From Bacteroidales bacterium (GTDB taxonomy: Bacteria > Bacteroidota > Bacteroidia > Bacteroidales > Marinilabiliaceae), in NCBI GenBank assembly GCA_024401365.1, contig JAKSLE010000011.1:20884-84883 (forward strand): 64,000 nt of DNA, in the 5' to 3' direction. Within the stretch, counting starts at the first letter, position 1. Each line of letters starts with the position of its first letter. Made by a program: the position numbers and the translations under genes. Under the pieces are notes generated by a model. The model saw nothing but the letters and a program-made list of their open reading frames with translations. It did not search any database and had not been told where the DNA came from. This document shows positions 19,386 through 27,791 of this stretch, one piece after another.

Positions 19386-20927
19386 ATGAAACTGTTTTTT
19401 GATATTGTGAAAAAGAGTACGACACGTCTACTTCTCCTATTGTGTGTAATAGGTTTGATTGGGGTATCCTCATGTGAAAAAGATGAACCAGAGCCAGTGC
19501 CGCCCACTCCGGTGCCTACGCCAACACCTACACCGACGCCTGTTCCAGTTCCAGATCCAGAAGTATTGGCGTATGACTCCATTAAGGTGGTAAGTTATAA
19601 GATTAACAAACCAAATTTTGCTGAGGAGATAGAAGCCTCTTTGGAAGTGACGTTCAGTAATCCTACTTTCGTTACAGATGTTGTTCCTAAACTAGATGGC
19701 GAAGGAGTTAACAGACTCATTGATTATGAAATGTCCGCAGACAATATGTCTGTAACAATAAAGTTGGATTATATCTACCACATGGGCGACCGTAAGTTTG
19801 GTTTTGCGATAAAATCGAAAGATGTCAAGGGTGGTCGTATATGGGTAAATGATGTTGAATTTGTGACGTATGACCGCGAGTACAGATTTGAAGGTTATAC
19901 AGAAACTGTGTTGACTGATTATGACAGAGAGACGATGTGGGTAGTAACTAAGGTACCTAACAGAATATATCGTATATCTATGTCGGACCCAGAGCATCTC
20001 ATATACAAAGATTTTGACCTTTGTCCTAATGTTATTGCCATGAACCCATACAATGGCAAGCTATATGTAGGAAGTACGGTAATGACATACGACGAGGCTA
20101 AGATATATGACAGAAAGGTACATGTACTTAATTCAACCACCCTTGAAACAGAAGAGACTATCGTTGTTTCATTTGACCATCAGACGATGACACCAGGAGA
20201 CAGAACATTCAAATTTCCCGATGCTTCGCCTATGTCTATGGCCTTCACCAATGACGGATTTGGCATCATTGTGAGACAGAATTACGGAGACAGTGGTACG
20301 GGTCTTTGTTATATTGATACCAAAAATGGGAATAAGGTGACCATTGACAATTGTTGGGAGGAGTTTTACAGTACGGTTGATGCTACTTACGATGGCAAGC
20401 AACTGATACTCAAGCGAGACAAGTATATGAGTTCTGATCTTTATTTTGTCTCACGAGAGAATAAGACACCGAAGGAATTTGTTGTGGCGCAACAATATAA
20501 GTCGGACGATCCATCAGCAGGAGGATCACTTATGGCATACAAGTTCCATAGGAGTGAGCCAAAGTACCTTATACATGATGTATCTACGATGTGTATGATT
20601 GATTATGAAACAGATACTTATTCGCCAGTGGTCACTATGGTAGGAGATGTTGAAATAATAGATTATGACTATAATAATGATGGGTTTGCTTTTAAGATAG
20701 ACGCTTTTAATAAAGCGTACTACTATATTGACCTGAATACAGGTAAAGCCGTTTATGGGTGTCGGTTTGTTCAGGCGGAAGAATATGGAGATATAGTCAA
20801 ATATATGTTGCACAATCCGAAGCGTGATGAGCTTTTGTTTTTTGAAATGCCAATAGACCATTCGCCATTTACGAATCTGATAGTCTTTGATGCGAAGGAA
20901 TGCAGAAGTATGGTATCAGAGAGATAA
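19386..20927 (+). CDS. Surface lipoprotein, predicted beta-propeller
   Basis: A 513-residue protein. ATG 19386 is chosen over an in-frame GTG at 19362 because it gives a normal signal peptide with lipobox GVSSC (Cys about 29). A Pro/Thr/Val linker (about residues 34-56) is followed by a domain of about 110 residues resembling an Ig/TIG fold. Then come repeated short beta segments with 'YNGKLYVGS', 'TYDGKQLILK' and 'YYYIDLNTGKAVYG', suggesting a propeller. No catalytic residues are recognisable. It stands alone between the adhesin pair and the GH3 gene. Function unknown; a surface binding role is only inferred from architecture. Confidence 0.7.
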   Translation: MKLFFDIVKKSTTRLLLLLCVIGLIGVSSCEKDEPEPVPPTPVPTPTPTPTPVPVPDPEVLAYDSIKVVSYKINKPNFAEEIEASLEVTFSNPTFVTDVVPKLDGEGVNRLIDYEMSADNMSVTIKLDYIYHMGDRKFGFAIKSKDVKGGRIWVNDVEFVTYDREYRFEGYTETVLTDYDRETMWVVTKVPNRIYRISMSDPEHLIYKDFDLCPNVIAMNPYNGKLYVGSTVMTYDEAKIYDRKVHVLNSTTLETEETIVVSFDHQTMTPGDRTFKFPDASPMSMAFTNDGFGIIVRQNYGDSGTGLCYIDTKNGNKVTIDNCWEEFYSTVDATYDGKQLILKRDKYMSSDLYFVSRENKTPKEFVVAQQYKSDDPSAGGSLMAYKFHRSEPKYLIHDVSTMCMIDYETDTYSPVVTMVGDVEIIDYDYNNDGFAFKIDAFNKAYYYIDLNTGKAVYGCRFVQAEEYGDIVKYMLHNPKRDELLFFEMPIDHSPFTNLIVFDAKECRSMVSER

Positions 20928-20933
20928 ATTCAT

Positions 20934-20941
20934 TATATTTG
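20934..20941 (+). promoter_or_regulatory. -7 promoter element TATATTTG
   Basis: Matches TAnnTTTG, 28 bases before the GH3 ATG and just after the previous stop codon. It suggests that the GH3 gene has its own promoter. Confidence 0.55.
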
Positions 20942-20969
20942 CGATATAATATAGAAAAAGAATAACCTT

Positions 20970-23279
20970 ATGAAGAAAACGTTACTTGGTATGTCTGCTG
21001 CTGCTGTACTATTTTCGGCATGCAGCGGAGAGCTCAAGCTCAGAGAAGACAACATAGATGAGGTTGTCGCTGCGATGACGCTTGAGGAGAAGGCGCAACT
21101 CATTATAGGTGTTGGTATGCCTGGAGTTGCTGTAGACCAACCAGTTATTGGAGCCAGTGATGGAGGGAAGGTTCCTGGGGCGGCAGGATTTACTGCTACG
21201 ATAGAGCGTCTAGGCATTCCTGCCATTGCGTTGTGTGATGGACCTGCTGGTCTGCGTATATCGCCAACGAGAGAAGGAGATGAGCAGACATATTACTGCA
21301 CGCATTTTCCTATTGGAACACTTTTGGCCTCGACATGGAATACAGAGCTAGTGAAGCAAGTAGGAGAAGCCATGGGTAATGAGGTACTTGAGTATGGTGG
21401 TGACGTTTTGTTGGCTCCTGCTGTGAATATACATCGTAATCCATTGTGCGGTCGTAATTTTGAGTATTACTCAGAAGATCCTGTAGTGACAGGTAAGATA
21501 GCCGGTGCGTATATAGATGGTATTCAGGCCAATGGAGTTGGTACATCTATCAAGCACTTTGCATTTAACAGTCAGGAGACAAACCGTATGAACAACAATG
21601 CGCTTATTGATGTTCGTACTATGCGAGAGATATACCTCAGGGGCTTTGAGATCGCCATTAAGGAGTCGAAGCCTTGGACGGTAATGACATCATACAACTA
21701 TGTCAATGGTACCTATACCTCAGAGAGTTATGACCTTGTAACAAAAGTTCTCCGTGACGAGTGGGGGTACAAGGGTACTGTTATGACAGACTGGTTTGGC
21801 GGTGCCAATGGTGCTAGGCAGGTAGCTGCAGGAAACGATATGTTGCAGCCTGGTCGACAGACACAGTATGACGACATAGTAAATGCGGTTAAGGATGGTT
21901 CTCTTGCAATATCAGATGTAGACCTCTGCTGCAAGCGCATTCTCAATTTGGTTGTACAATCGCCTACATTCAAGGGTTACAAGTACAGCAATAAGCCAGA
22001 CCTCAAGGGGCATGCAGACGTTACACGTCAGTCGGCGACAGAAGGTATGGTACTACTTGAGAACAATGGAGCCCTTCCACTCAAGGAAGTAAAGAACGTG
22101 GCGGTATTTGGCAATGCGGCATACTCATGGATTGCTGGAGGTACAGGATCGGGAGATGTAAACCGTGCATATACAGTAAACCTTATTGAAGGTTTGAAAA
22201 ACGCTGGTTATGAGCCAAACGAGTCGCTCAAGACAAGTTATGAGAACTGGACAGAGCAAGAAAATACTCGCAATGCTGCGGTAAATGAAGAACGCAGAAA
22301 GAACTGGTTGCCGAATCTATTGCCAGCAGAGATGCCTATAGACAAGAGTCTACTTGCAGAACAAGCCAAGAGTCAGGATGTTGCTCTTATTGCTATTGGT
22401 CGTATCAGTGGTGAAGGATCGGACCGCAATATTGACGGAGATTTTGACCTTACTACAGCAGAGAAAGACCTTATCAAGAATGTAACAACTGCGTTCCATG
22501 CGGTAGGCAAGAAAGCCATTGTAGTTCTCAACATTGGTGGTGTTATTGAGACTGCTACTTGGAAGAATATTCCTGATGCTGTACTATGTGCATGGCAAGG
22601 AGGTCAAGAGGGCGGCAACTCTGTAGCAGATGTACTTTCGGGCAAGGCATATCCATCGGGCAAGCTCACTATGACATGGCCTATAGCATATACAGACCAC
22701 AAGTCGTCGGAGAACTTCCCACTTGGCAAGAAAGCCTCTATGATGAACATGGTATTTGACGGTCAGGCTAAGTCGGTAGAGAAAGACGTAGACTACACAC
22801 AATATGAGGAGGGAATCTATGTGGGTTACCGTTGGTTTGATGCACAGAACAAGAGTGTCAGCTATCCATTTGGCTATGGTAAGTCGTACACAACATTTGA
22901 GTACAGCAATGCTACAGTCAAGACAGAGGGTGATGTTATCACTGTTACTGTAGACATTAAGAATACAGGTGATGCTGAGGGCAAGGAGATTGCGCAGGTT
23001 TATGTATCTGCTCCAGCCGGTGAAATGGAGAAGCCAGTACAAGAGCTCAAGGCCTTTGCTAAGACTAAGGCGCTTAAGCCAGGCGAGTCGGAGACAGTCA
23101 GCATGACCATTAAGTCGGCAGATCTTGCAAGCTTTAATCCAGGTGAGAATGCTTGGATAGTAGAGGCTGGTACATATACCCTTAAGGTAGGTGCTGACAG
23201 CCGAGATATTAAGGCTGAGTTGACAGCTGAGGTAGCAGCAAGCAAGGTAGATGCTACTATGGCATTTGTAGCTAGATAA
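20970..23279 (+). CDS. GH3 family beta-glucosidase, lipoprotein
   Basis: A 769-residue protein with lipobox FSAC (Cys about 19). The N-terminal TIM-barrel domain carries 'GVSTKHFAFN'-type sequence (read here 'GTSIKHFAFNSQE') and the nucleophile Asp274 in 'VMTDWFGG'. The alpha/beta sandwich domain follows, with 'GSGDVNRAYTV' and 'AIGRISGEGSDR'. A C-terminal fibronectin III-like domain ('EIAQVYVSAPAGEMEKPVQELKAF') completes the usual GH3 architecture. It probably removes beta-linked glucose or xylose from oligosaccharides in the periplasm or at the surface. Single gene, own promoter and terminator. Confidence 0.93.
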   Translation: MKKTLLGMSAAAVLFSACSGELKLREDNIDEVVAAMTLEEKAQLIIGVGMPGVAVDQPVIGASDGGKVPGAAGFTATIERLGIPAIALCDGPAGLRISPTREGDEQTYYCTHFPIGTLLASTWNTELVKQVGEAMGNEVLEYGGDVLLAPAVNIHRNPLCGRNFEYYSEDPVVTGKIAGAYIDGIQANGVGTSIKHFAFNSQETNRMNNNALIDVRTMREIYLRGFEIAIKESKPWTVMTSYNYVNGTYTSESYDLVTKVLRDEWGYKGTVMTDWFGGANGARQVAAGNDMLQPGRQTQYDDIVNAVKDGSLAISDVDLCCKRILNLVVQSPTFKGYKYSNKPDLKGHADVTRQSATEGMVLLENNGALPLKEVKNVAVFGNAAYSWIAGGTGSGDVNRAYTVNLIEGLKNAGYEPNESLKTSYENWTEQENTRNAAVNEERRKNWLPNLLPAEMPIDKSLLAEQAKSQDVALIAIGRISGEGSDRNIDGDFDLTTAEKDLIKNVTTAFHAVGKKAIVVLNIGGVIETATWKNIPDAVLCAWQGGQEGGNSVADVLSGKAYPSGKLTMTWPIAYTDHKSSENFPLGKKASMMNMVFDGQAKSVEKDVDYTQYEEGIYVGYRWFDAQNKSVSYPFGYGKSYTTFEYSNATVKTEGDVITVTVDIKNTGDAEGKEIAQVYVSAPAGEMEKPVQELKAFAKTKALKPGESETVSMTIKSADLASFNPGENAWIVEAGTYTLKVGADSRDIKAELTAEVAASKVDATMAFVAR

Positions 23280-23305
23280 ATAAAACGGTTGAGATAAATA
23301 TTCAG

Positions 23306-23345
23306 AGAGCCGCTTCCCGGTAATAGGGGAGCGGCTCTATTTTTT
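23306..23345 (+). terminator. Rho-independent terminator after the GH3 gene
   Basis: AGAGCCGCTTCCC pairs with GGGGAGCGGCTCT (13 bp, one wobble) around a 7-base loop, followed by ATTTTTT. Confidence 0.9.
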
Positions 23346-23377
23346 GATGCCTGGAATATTTGTGTTTTGTGGGAAGA

Positions 23378-24127
23378 TTACCAAGAACCACCACCACCGC
23401 CTCCGCCGAAGGAGCCTCCGCCGAAGCCGCCGAAACCGCCACCTCCGCTGTAGCCTCCACCGCGATAACCGCCACTGCTGAAAGATCGGCTACTACCAGA
23501 ATAAGAGCCGCCGCCACCGTTGCCAGAGCAGATGCCCCAGACCAAGATGATGAGGAATATTACGATGACGGTATAGAACATGCCGTCGCTAATCTCCTCA
23601 GAATCATCCTCTTCAAGAGAATACTCTCCCGAGGTGTATTTCATTATTTCTGTAGCACCAGCGAGGATACCATTTTCGTAATCATTCTCTCGGAAGAAAG
23701 GTATGACAGTATTATTTATGATTCTGGTACAGATAGCATCTGGCAAGGCGCCCTCGAAACCGTATCCTGTAGATATGAAGGCCTGGCCTCTTTGGGATTC
23801 TGTTTTAGGAACCACCAAGAAGACGATACCATTGTTTTTGCCTTTTTGGCCCACGCCCCAAGTCTCGCCAATCTCCTGTGCCATCTGAGAAGCGGAGTAT
23901 CCATTGAGAGAAGGGAGGGTAACCACGCATATCTGGGTAGATGTGGTATCGTTGTAATCCACCAGTATCTTTTCGAGGCTCTGAACAGACTGATAACTCA
24001 TCAAATCAGCCAAGTCGTTCATTAAATGAGGAGGGTTTGGTCGTTCAGGGATGTCGCTATCAGCCAAGACCCATGTGCAGTTCATGATGCACAAAAGCGT
24101 GAGGAACAGTAACTTAAGTTGTTTCAT
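23378..24127 (-). CDS. TPM domain protein (YgcG family)
   Basis: A 249-residue protein with signal peptide 1-22. The TPM domain (about 30-160) has 'VNDLADLMS'-like ('LMNDLADLMSYQSVQSLE'), 'QICVVTLPSLNG', 'GIVFLVVPKTES' and 'ISTGYGFEGALPD'. One transmembrane helix (about 183-200) is followed by a Gly/Ser-rich tail. This is the standard YgcG layout: TPM domain outside the membrane, one helix, Gly-rich end. TPM domains are linked to photosystem repair in plants and have unclear roles in bacteria. It is divergent from the Sel1 gene. Confidence 0.9.
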   Translation of the reverse strand: MKQLKLLFLTLLCIMNCTWVLADSDIPERPNPPHLMNDLADLMSYQSVQSLEKILVDYNDTTSTQICVVTLPSLNGYSASQMAQEIGETWGVGQKGKNNGIVFLVVPKTESQRGQAFISTGYGFEGALPDAICTRIINNTVIPFFRENDYENGILAGATEIMKYTSGEYSLEEDDSEEISDGMFYTVIVIFLIILVWGICSGNGGGGSYSGSSRSFSSGGYRGGGYSGGGGFGGFGGGSFGGGGGGGSW

Positions 24128-24154
24128 TGCTATTTAGTAATTGTTAGCACAGCA

Positions 24155-24162
24155 CAAAAGTA
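24155..24162 (-). promoter_or_regulatory. -7 promoter element TACTTTTG (reverse strand)
   Basis: Reads TACTTTTG on the reverse strand, 28 bases before the TPM gene start. Together with TATTTTTG at 24192 it forms a divergent promoter region. Confidence 0.45.
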
Positions 24163-24191
24163 TAAAATTTTCTTATATCCAAGTTATTGCG

Positions 24192-24199
24192 TATTTTTG
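24192..24199 (+). promoter_or_regulatory. -7 promoter element TATTTTTG
   Basis: Matches TAnnTTTG, 20 bases before the ATG at 24219. Confidence 0.5.
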
Positions 24200-24218
24200 C
24201 AAAGATAAAACTAATAGG

Positions 24219-24797
24219 ATGAGTAAGAATATTTTTTTGTGTGCTGGGATGGCGCTTATTGCTGTTTTGGCGGTAGCTTGTGCCGGCGGCAATAGTTCCA
24301 ATCAGGCTCAGGCAGAGGGGGTATTAGCGGCGGTTGATCAAGAATTAGATTCGTTGTGTGCGACCCCATTACTACAAGATACAGACGGTGCCATAGCGCG
24401 AGCCTTGACAGGCGAAGGCGTGCAGATGGGCAATGAGATACTTTTGAGAGCGCAGTCGGGCGACACAGACGCTATCCGCTATACTGCATGGATGTATGCC
24501 TATGGGGTAGGTGGTGCAAAGGCCAACCGAAAAGAGGCTTACAAGTATTATCGTATGTTGGCAGAGCAAGGCGATGCTGAGGGGCAGACCATGTTAGGGT
24601 ACATGACGCTATATGGTTTGTCGGGAGTAGAAGATATGGAGCTAGGTTTAGAGATGATTTCCAAGGCTATGCAGCAAAGATACAGTCTGGCATATTACAT
24701 TATGGCAGATTTCTTGGAGAATCATGTAGAAGAGACAGAGGATACCAAGGCGCAAGCTCAGATGTACTATGAGATAGCAGAAAAACTAGGTAAGTAA
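24219..24797 (+). CDS. Sel1/TPR-like repeat lipoprotein
   Basis: A 192-residue protein from ATG 24219, chosen because it opens a signal peptide with lipobox VACAGG (Cys about 21); an in-frame ATG at 24141 would precede the promoter. Sel1-type repeats follow: 'DAIRYTAWMYAYGVGG', 'AYKYYRMLAEQGDAEGQTMLGYMTLYGLSG' (two parts of one unit), then 'GLEMISKAMQQ'. Sel1 repeats form protein-binding helical solenoids. A second Sel1 lipoprotein lies at 47827. Function unknown. Confidence 0.8.
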   Translation: MSKNIFLCAGMALIAVLAVACAGGNSSNQAQAEGVLAAVDQELDSLCATPLLQDTDGAIARALTGEGVQMGNEILLRAQSGDTDAIRYTAWMYAYGVGGAKANRKEAYKYYRMLAEQGDAEGQTMLGYMTLYGLSGVEDMELGLEMISKAMQQRYSLAYYIMADFLENHVEETEDTKAQAQMYYEIAEKLGK

Positions 24798-24819
24798 CCT
24801 TAAAAATCGCGAAAGAGAA

Positions 24820-25866
24820 ATGTTTGACTGGGTCAAGGAGCCATATAAAGAAGACACTATGGAGCGCAGGATGCCTGCCGAGTGGGAGAAGGTAGAGACT
24901 GTACAGATAATACTGCCAAATAAGAATACCGACTGGGAGTATATACTGGCGGAAGTCGACCAGTGCTATAAAGATTTGAGAGCAGCCTTGGCTAAGACTC
25001 AGGTGAAGGTAGTGGTGGTAAGAAAAGATGTTGATACAGAGCCCGTATCGGAGAGAGAGACATTGATAGAGTTGCCATACAATGACACCTGGGCTAGAGA
25101 CTGTTCGCCTATCACGATATATGATCAGTACAACCTGAGGCATCTGGTAAACTTCCAGTTTAACGGATGGGGGTTGAAATTTGCGGCAGACAAAGACAAT
25201 CTTCTAGGCAGGGGGGTATTTGAGAATGTATTCAAGGCCGAAGGATATGAGTATGAGTCGCATTATGAGACAGCGCTTGAGGGTGGCTCGATAGAATCTG
25301 ACGGTAAGGGAAGTATAATGACCTCTGTACACTGTCTGACATCGCCCAATCGCAATGGGCATACGACAGATGAGATGGAGAAGATACTCAGGGATACGCT
25401 GGGAGCCAAGAGAGTACTGTGGTTGAGGCACGGAGCCCTGACAGGGGATGATACTGACGGGCATATTGACACATTAGCCAGACTCGCACCAAATGATACC
25501 ATAGTATATGTAGGTGCGCCAAAAGACGAGAAAGACCCTGACTATCAAGGGTTGGTAGACATGAAGTCGGACCTTCAGTCGTTCCGCACCTGGGAAGGAG
25601 AGCCATATAAGTTGGTAGAGTTGCCATTCCCGACCAGAATTCTTGACGAAGAAGGGGAGATGTTGCCAGCCACTTATGCTAATTACCTGTATGTGAACGA
25701 TTACATACTTCTACCTATATATGGGGTAAAAGAAGATGCGGAGGCTATACGGGTAATGGAAGAGACATTTCCAGACAAGAAGATACTGACAGTCAACTGC
25801 AAGGCGCTCATTAAGCAGCACGGTTCGTTGCACTGTGTGACGATGCAGTATCCGGCTAGGCAATAA
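24820..25866 (+). CDS. aguA: Agmatine deiminase
   Basis: A 348-residue enzyme of the guanidino-modifying (peptidyl-arginine deiminase-like) family. It converts agmatine to N-carbamoylputrescine and ammonia. Visible family motifs are 'RRMPAEWE', 'PYNDTWARDCSP', 'LEGGSIESDG', 'GDDTDGHIDTLARL' and the catalytic Cys339 in 'HGSLHCVTMQYPAR'. Two starts are possible: ATG 24820, used here, or ATG 24859, which would begin MERRMPAEW. It starts 22 bases after the Sel1 gene and precedes aguB, the next enzyme of the pathway. Confidence 0.93.
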   Translation: MFDWVKEPYKEDTMERRMPAEWEKVETVQIILPNKNTDWEYILAEVDQCYKDLRAALAKTQVKVVVVRKDVDTEPVSERETLIELPYNDTWARDCSPITIYDQYNLRHLVNFQFNGWGLKFAADKDNLLGRGVFENVFKAEGYEYESHYETALEGGSIESDGKGSIMTSVHCLTSPNRNGHTTDEMEKILRDTLGAKRVLWLRHGALTGDDTDGHIDTLARLAPNDTIVYVGAPKDEKDPDYQGLVDMKSDLQSFRTWEGEPYKLVELPFPTRILDEEGEMLPATYANYLYVNDYILLPIYGVKEDAEAIRVMEETFPDKKILTVNCKALIKQHGSLHCVTMQYPARQ

Positions 25867-25912
25867 TATAACGATAGTTTATATTCTTATTCTTGGACAA
25901 TCCTTGGTACAT

Positions 25913-25941
25913 GCTTAATGCTCGCTTAATACAGGCTTAAT
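25913..25941 (+). repeat. Three GCTTAAT copies at exact 11-bp spacing
   Basis: GCTTAAT starts at 25913, 25924 and 25935, one helical turn apart, in the 124-base gap between aguA and aguB and 50 bases before the aguB start. This could be an operator. No consensus -7 element is seen in the gap. Confidence 0.5.
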
Positions 25942-25990
25942 GCAGAAGGTAGTAGTCGTTTATAACATTTAATATTATAATCATCAATCA

Positions 25991-26866
25991 ATGAAAGTAG
26001 CACTAGTACAATTACATATTACTCCAGATATAGAAGACAACAAGAAGCGACTTGCTGACAAGGTACGAGAGTCGGCCAAGAAAGGCGCAGAGATTGTTGT
26101 ACTTTCCGAGTTGCACAATACACCCTATTTCTGTCAGACAGAGGATGTTGACAAATTTGACTTAGCAGAAGAGATACCAGGGAAGTCGACAGATTATTAT
26201 GGCGAGTTAGCAAAGGAGTGTGGGGTAGTATTAGTATCCTCGTTATTTGAGAAAAGAGCTATAGGGTTGTATCACAATACAGCTGTGGTATATGATGTAG
26301 ACGGAGAGATAGCAGGCATGTATAGAAAGATGCATATTCCTGATGATCCTGCGTATTATGAGAAGTTTTATTTCACGCCAGGAGACTTAGGCTTTGAGCC
26401 GATACAGACGAGCAAGGGGTCGCTCGGTCTGATGGTATGTTGGGATCAGTGGTACCCAGAAGCAGCTCGACTCATGGCACTAGCTGGCGCAGAGGTACTT
26501 ATATATCCTACGGCTATTGGATGGGAGTCGACAGACACGCAAGACGAAAAAGAGAGGCAGCACGGGGCATGGGAGACCGTTCAACGCGGACATGCTGTAG
26601 CCAACGTTCTACCCGTTATTACTGTTAACCGAGTTGGATATGAGCCCGACCCATCGGGAGTAACAGGAGGCATACAATTCTGGGGCGGTTCATTTGTAGC
26701 CGGACCCCAAGGAGAATTGCTCCACAAGTCGAGTCACACAGAAGAAGAGTTGGCCATTGTAGAGATAGACATGGAGAGGAGTGAGAATGTGAGAAGGATA
26801 TGGCCATTCCTGAGAGACAGAAGAATAGATGCATACGAGGATGTGCTATTGAGATTCAGAAAGTAA
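25991..26866 (+). CDS. aguB: N-carbamoylputrescine amidase
   Basis: A 291-residue nitrilase-superfamily enzyme. The Glu-Lys-Cys triad is visible: Glu in 'VVLSELHNTPYF' (about 40), Lys in 'YRKMHIPDDP' (about 116) and Cys150 in 'LMVCWDQWYPEAAR'. The segment 'HIPDDPAYYEKFYFTPGDLGF' marks the N-carbamoylputrescine amidase subgroup (shown here in part). It hydrolyses the aguA product to putrescine, CO2 and ammonia, completing the agmatine route to putrescine. Arginine decarboxylase is not in the window. Confidence 0.95.
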   Translation: MKVALVQLHITPDIEDNKKRLADKVRESAKKGAEIVVLSELHNTPYFCQTEDVDKFDLAEEIPGKSTDYYGELAKECGVVLVSSLFEKRAIGLYHNTAVVYDVDGEIAGMYRKMHIPDDPAYYEKFYFTPGDLGFEPIQTSKGSLGLMVCWDQWYPEAARLMALAGAEVLIYPTAIGWESTDTQDEKERQHGAWETVQRGHAVANVLPVITVNRVGYEPDPSGVTGGIQFWGGSFVAGPQGELLHKSSHTEEELAIVEIDMERSENVRRIWPFLRDRRIDAYEDVLLRFRK

Positions 26867-26871
26867 GCGAG

Positions 26872-27762
26872 ATGATGAGATTGCGATATATTGTTTTATT
26901 ATTAACTGTACTCACTATTGTGGGGTGTTCGGACGACAATGTAAAGACAACTACCAGTCAGCCAGCCCCTTCGACATCGGAGTGCAGGTGGGCACAAGGG
27001 TTGGAAGTCCCTGCTTTGAAGAGTGGGAATATAGTTCATCCTGTGGTAACGTATGAGCAAGCCGTATCGGACAGTGTGTTGACCTATATTTATGAGTGGG
27101 ATCCCAAGAGGCGGCATATCAGGTGGACAGCCTTTTCGTTTGACAAGTTTACATGTCAGAAGAACTGGAAGAGAAAAGACTGGGAATCGACAGAGTGGGG
27201 TGGTGATCCATGGCATGATGATGAATATTTGGCGCCAAAAATGAGGACCACGTATGAAAATCACAGGGGTAATGGATATGACAGAGGGCATATGGTAGCT
27301 TCGGCAGACAGGTTGTACTCGTCACAAGCCAACTGGGCTACCTATTCGTACTCCAATATGAGCCCGCAGTTGGACTCCTTCAATAAAGAATACTGGTCGC
27401 AGCTAGAGCAACTCGTTCAGAATTGGGGAGCCAGCAGAAAATTCTGTGACAAGCTATATGTAGTCAAGGGAGGTACGATAGACGATGACAAAGATATACT
27501 TGAGATAAAGAAATCCATTGCGGTACCAAAATATTACTTCATGGCAGTCATGAGAGAGAAAGACGGCAAGTATGATGCTGTTGGTTTTCTGATGGAGCAT
27601 AGCAATGAAGGGTACACAAGAGAGATGAGTCTATTGCCATACGCTATGACAATAGATGCGCTAGAAGCCAGGACAGGTATAGATTTCTTCCACAATCTGG
27701 CAGACGATGTAGAAGAAGCAATAGAGCAGACGTTTGATAAAAGCGTTTGGGGTATGAAGTAA
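26872..27762 (+). CDS. Lipoprotein DNA/RNA non-specific endonuclease (NUC1 type)
   Basis: About 296 residues from ATG 26872 (a second ATG at 26875 is equally possible). A signal peptide has lipobox VGC (about residue 20). The ββα-metal nuclease motif 'GYDRGHMVASADR' (DRGH) is present, with 'SNMSPQLDSFNKEYWSQLE' (shown in part) carrying the downstream metal-binding Asn. It is probably an envelope-anchored nuclease that degrades extracellular nucleic acid. It starts 5 bases after aguB and is likely co-transcribed, with no obvious functional link. Confidence 0.9.
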   Translation: MMRLRYIVLLLTVLTIVGCSDDNVKTTTSQPAPSTSECRWAQGLEVPALKSGNIVHPVVTYEQAVSDSVLTYIYEWDPKRRHIRWTAFSFDKFTCQKNWKRKDWESTEWGGDPWHDDEYLAPKMRTTYENHRGNGYDRGHMVASADRLYSSQANWATYSYSNMSPQLDSFNKEYWSQLEQLVQNWGASRKFCDKLYVVKGGTIDDDKDILEIKKSIAVPKYYFMAVMREKDGKYDAVGFLMEHSNEGYTREMSLLPYAMTIDALEARTGIDFFHNLADDVEEAIEQTFDKSVWGMK

Positions 27763-27791
27763 TAATAGTTACTACAAAAAAAAGAAAAGCT

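Noticed and set aside
23360-24025. 221-codon open frame opposite the TPM-domain gene
   Set aside because: It mirrors the Gly-rich tail and TPM domain of the real reverse-strand gene; Ala/Thr-rich translation without family signs.
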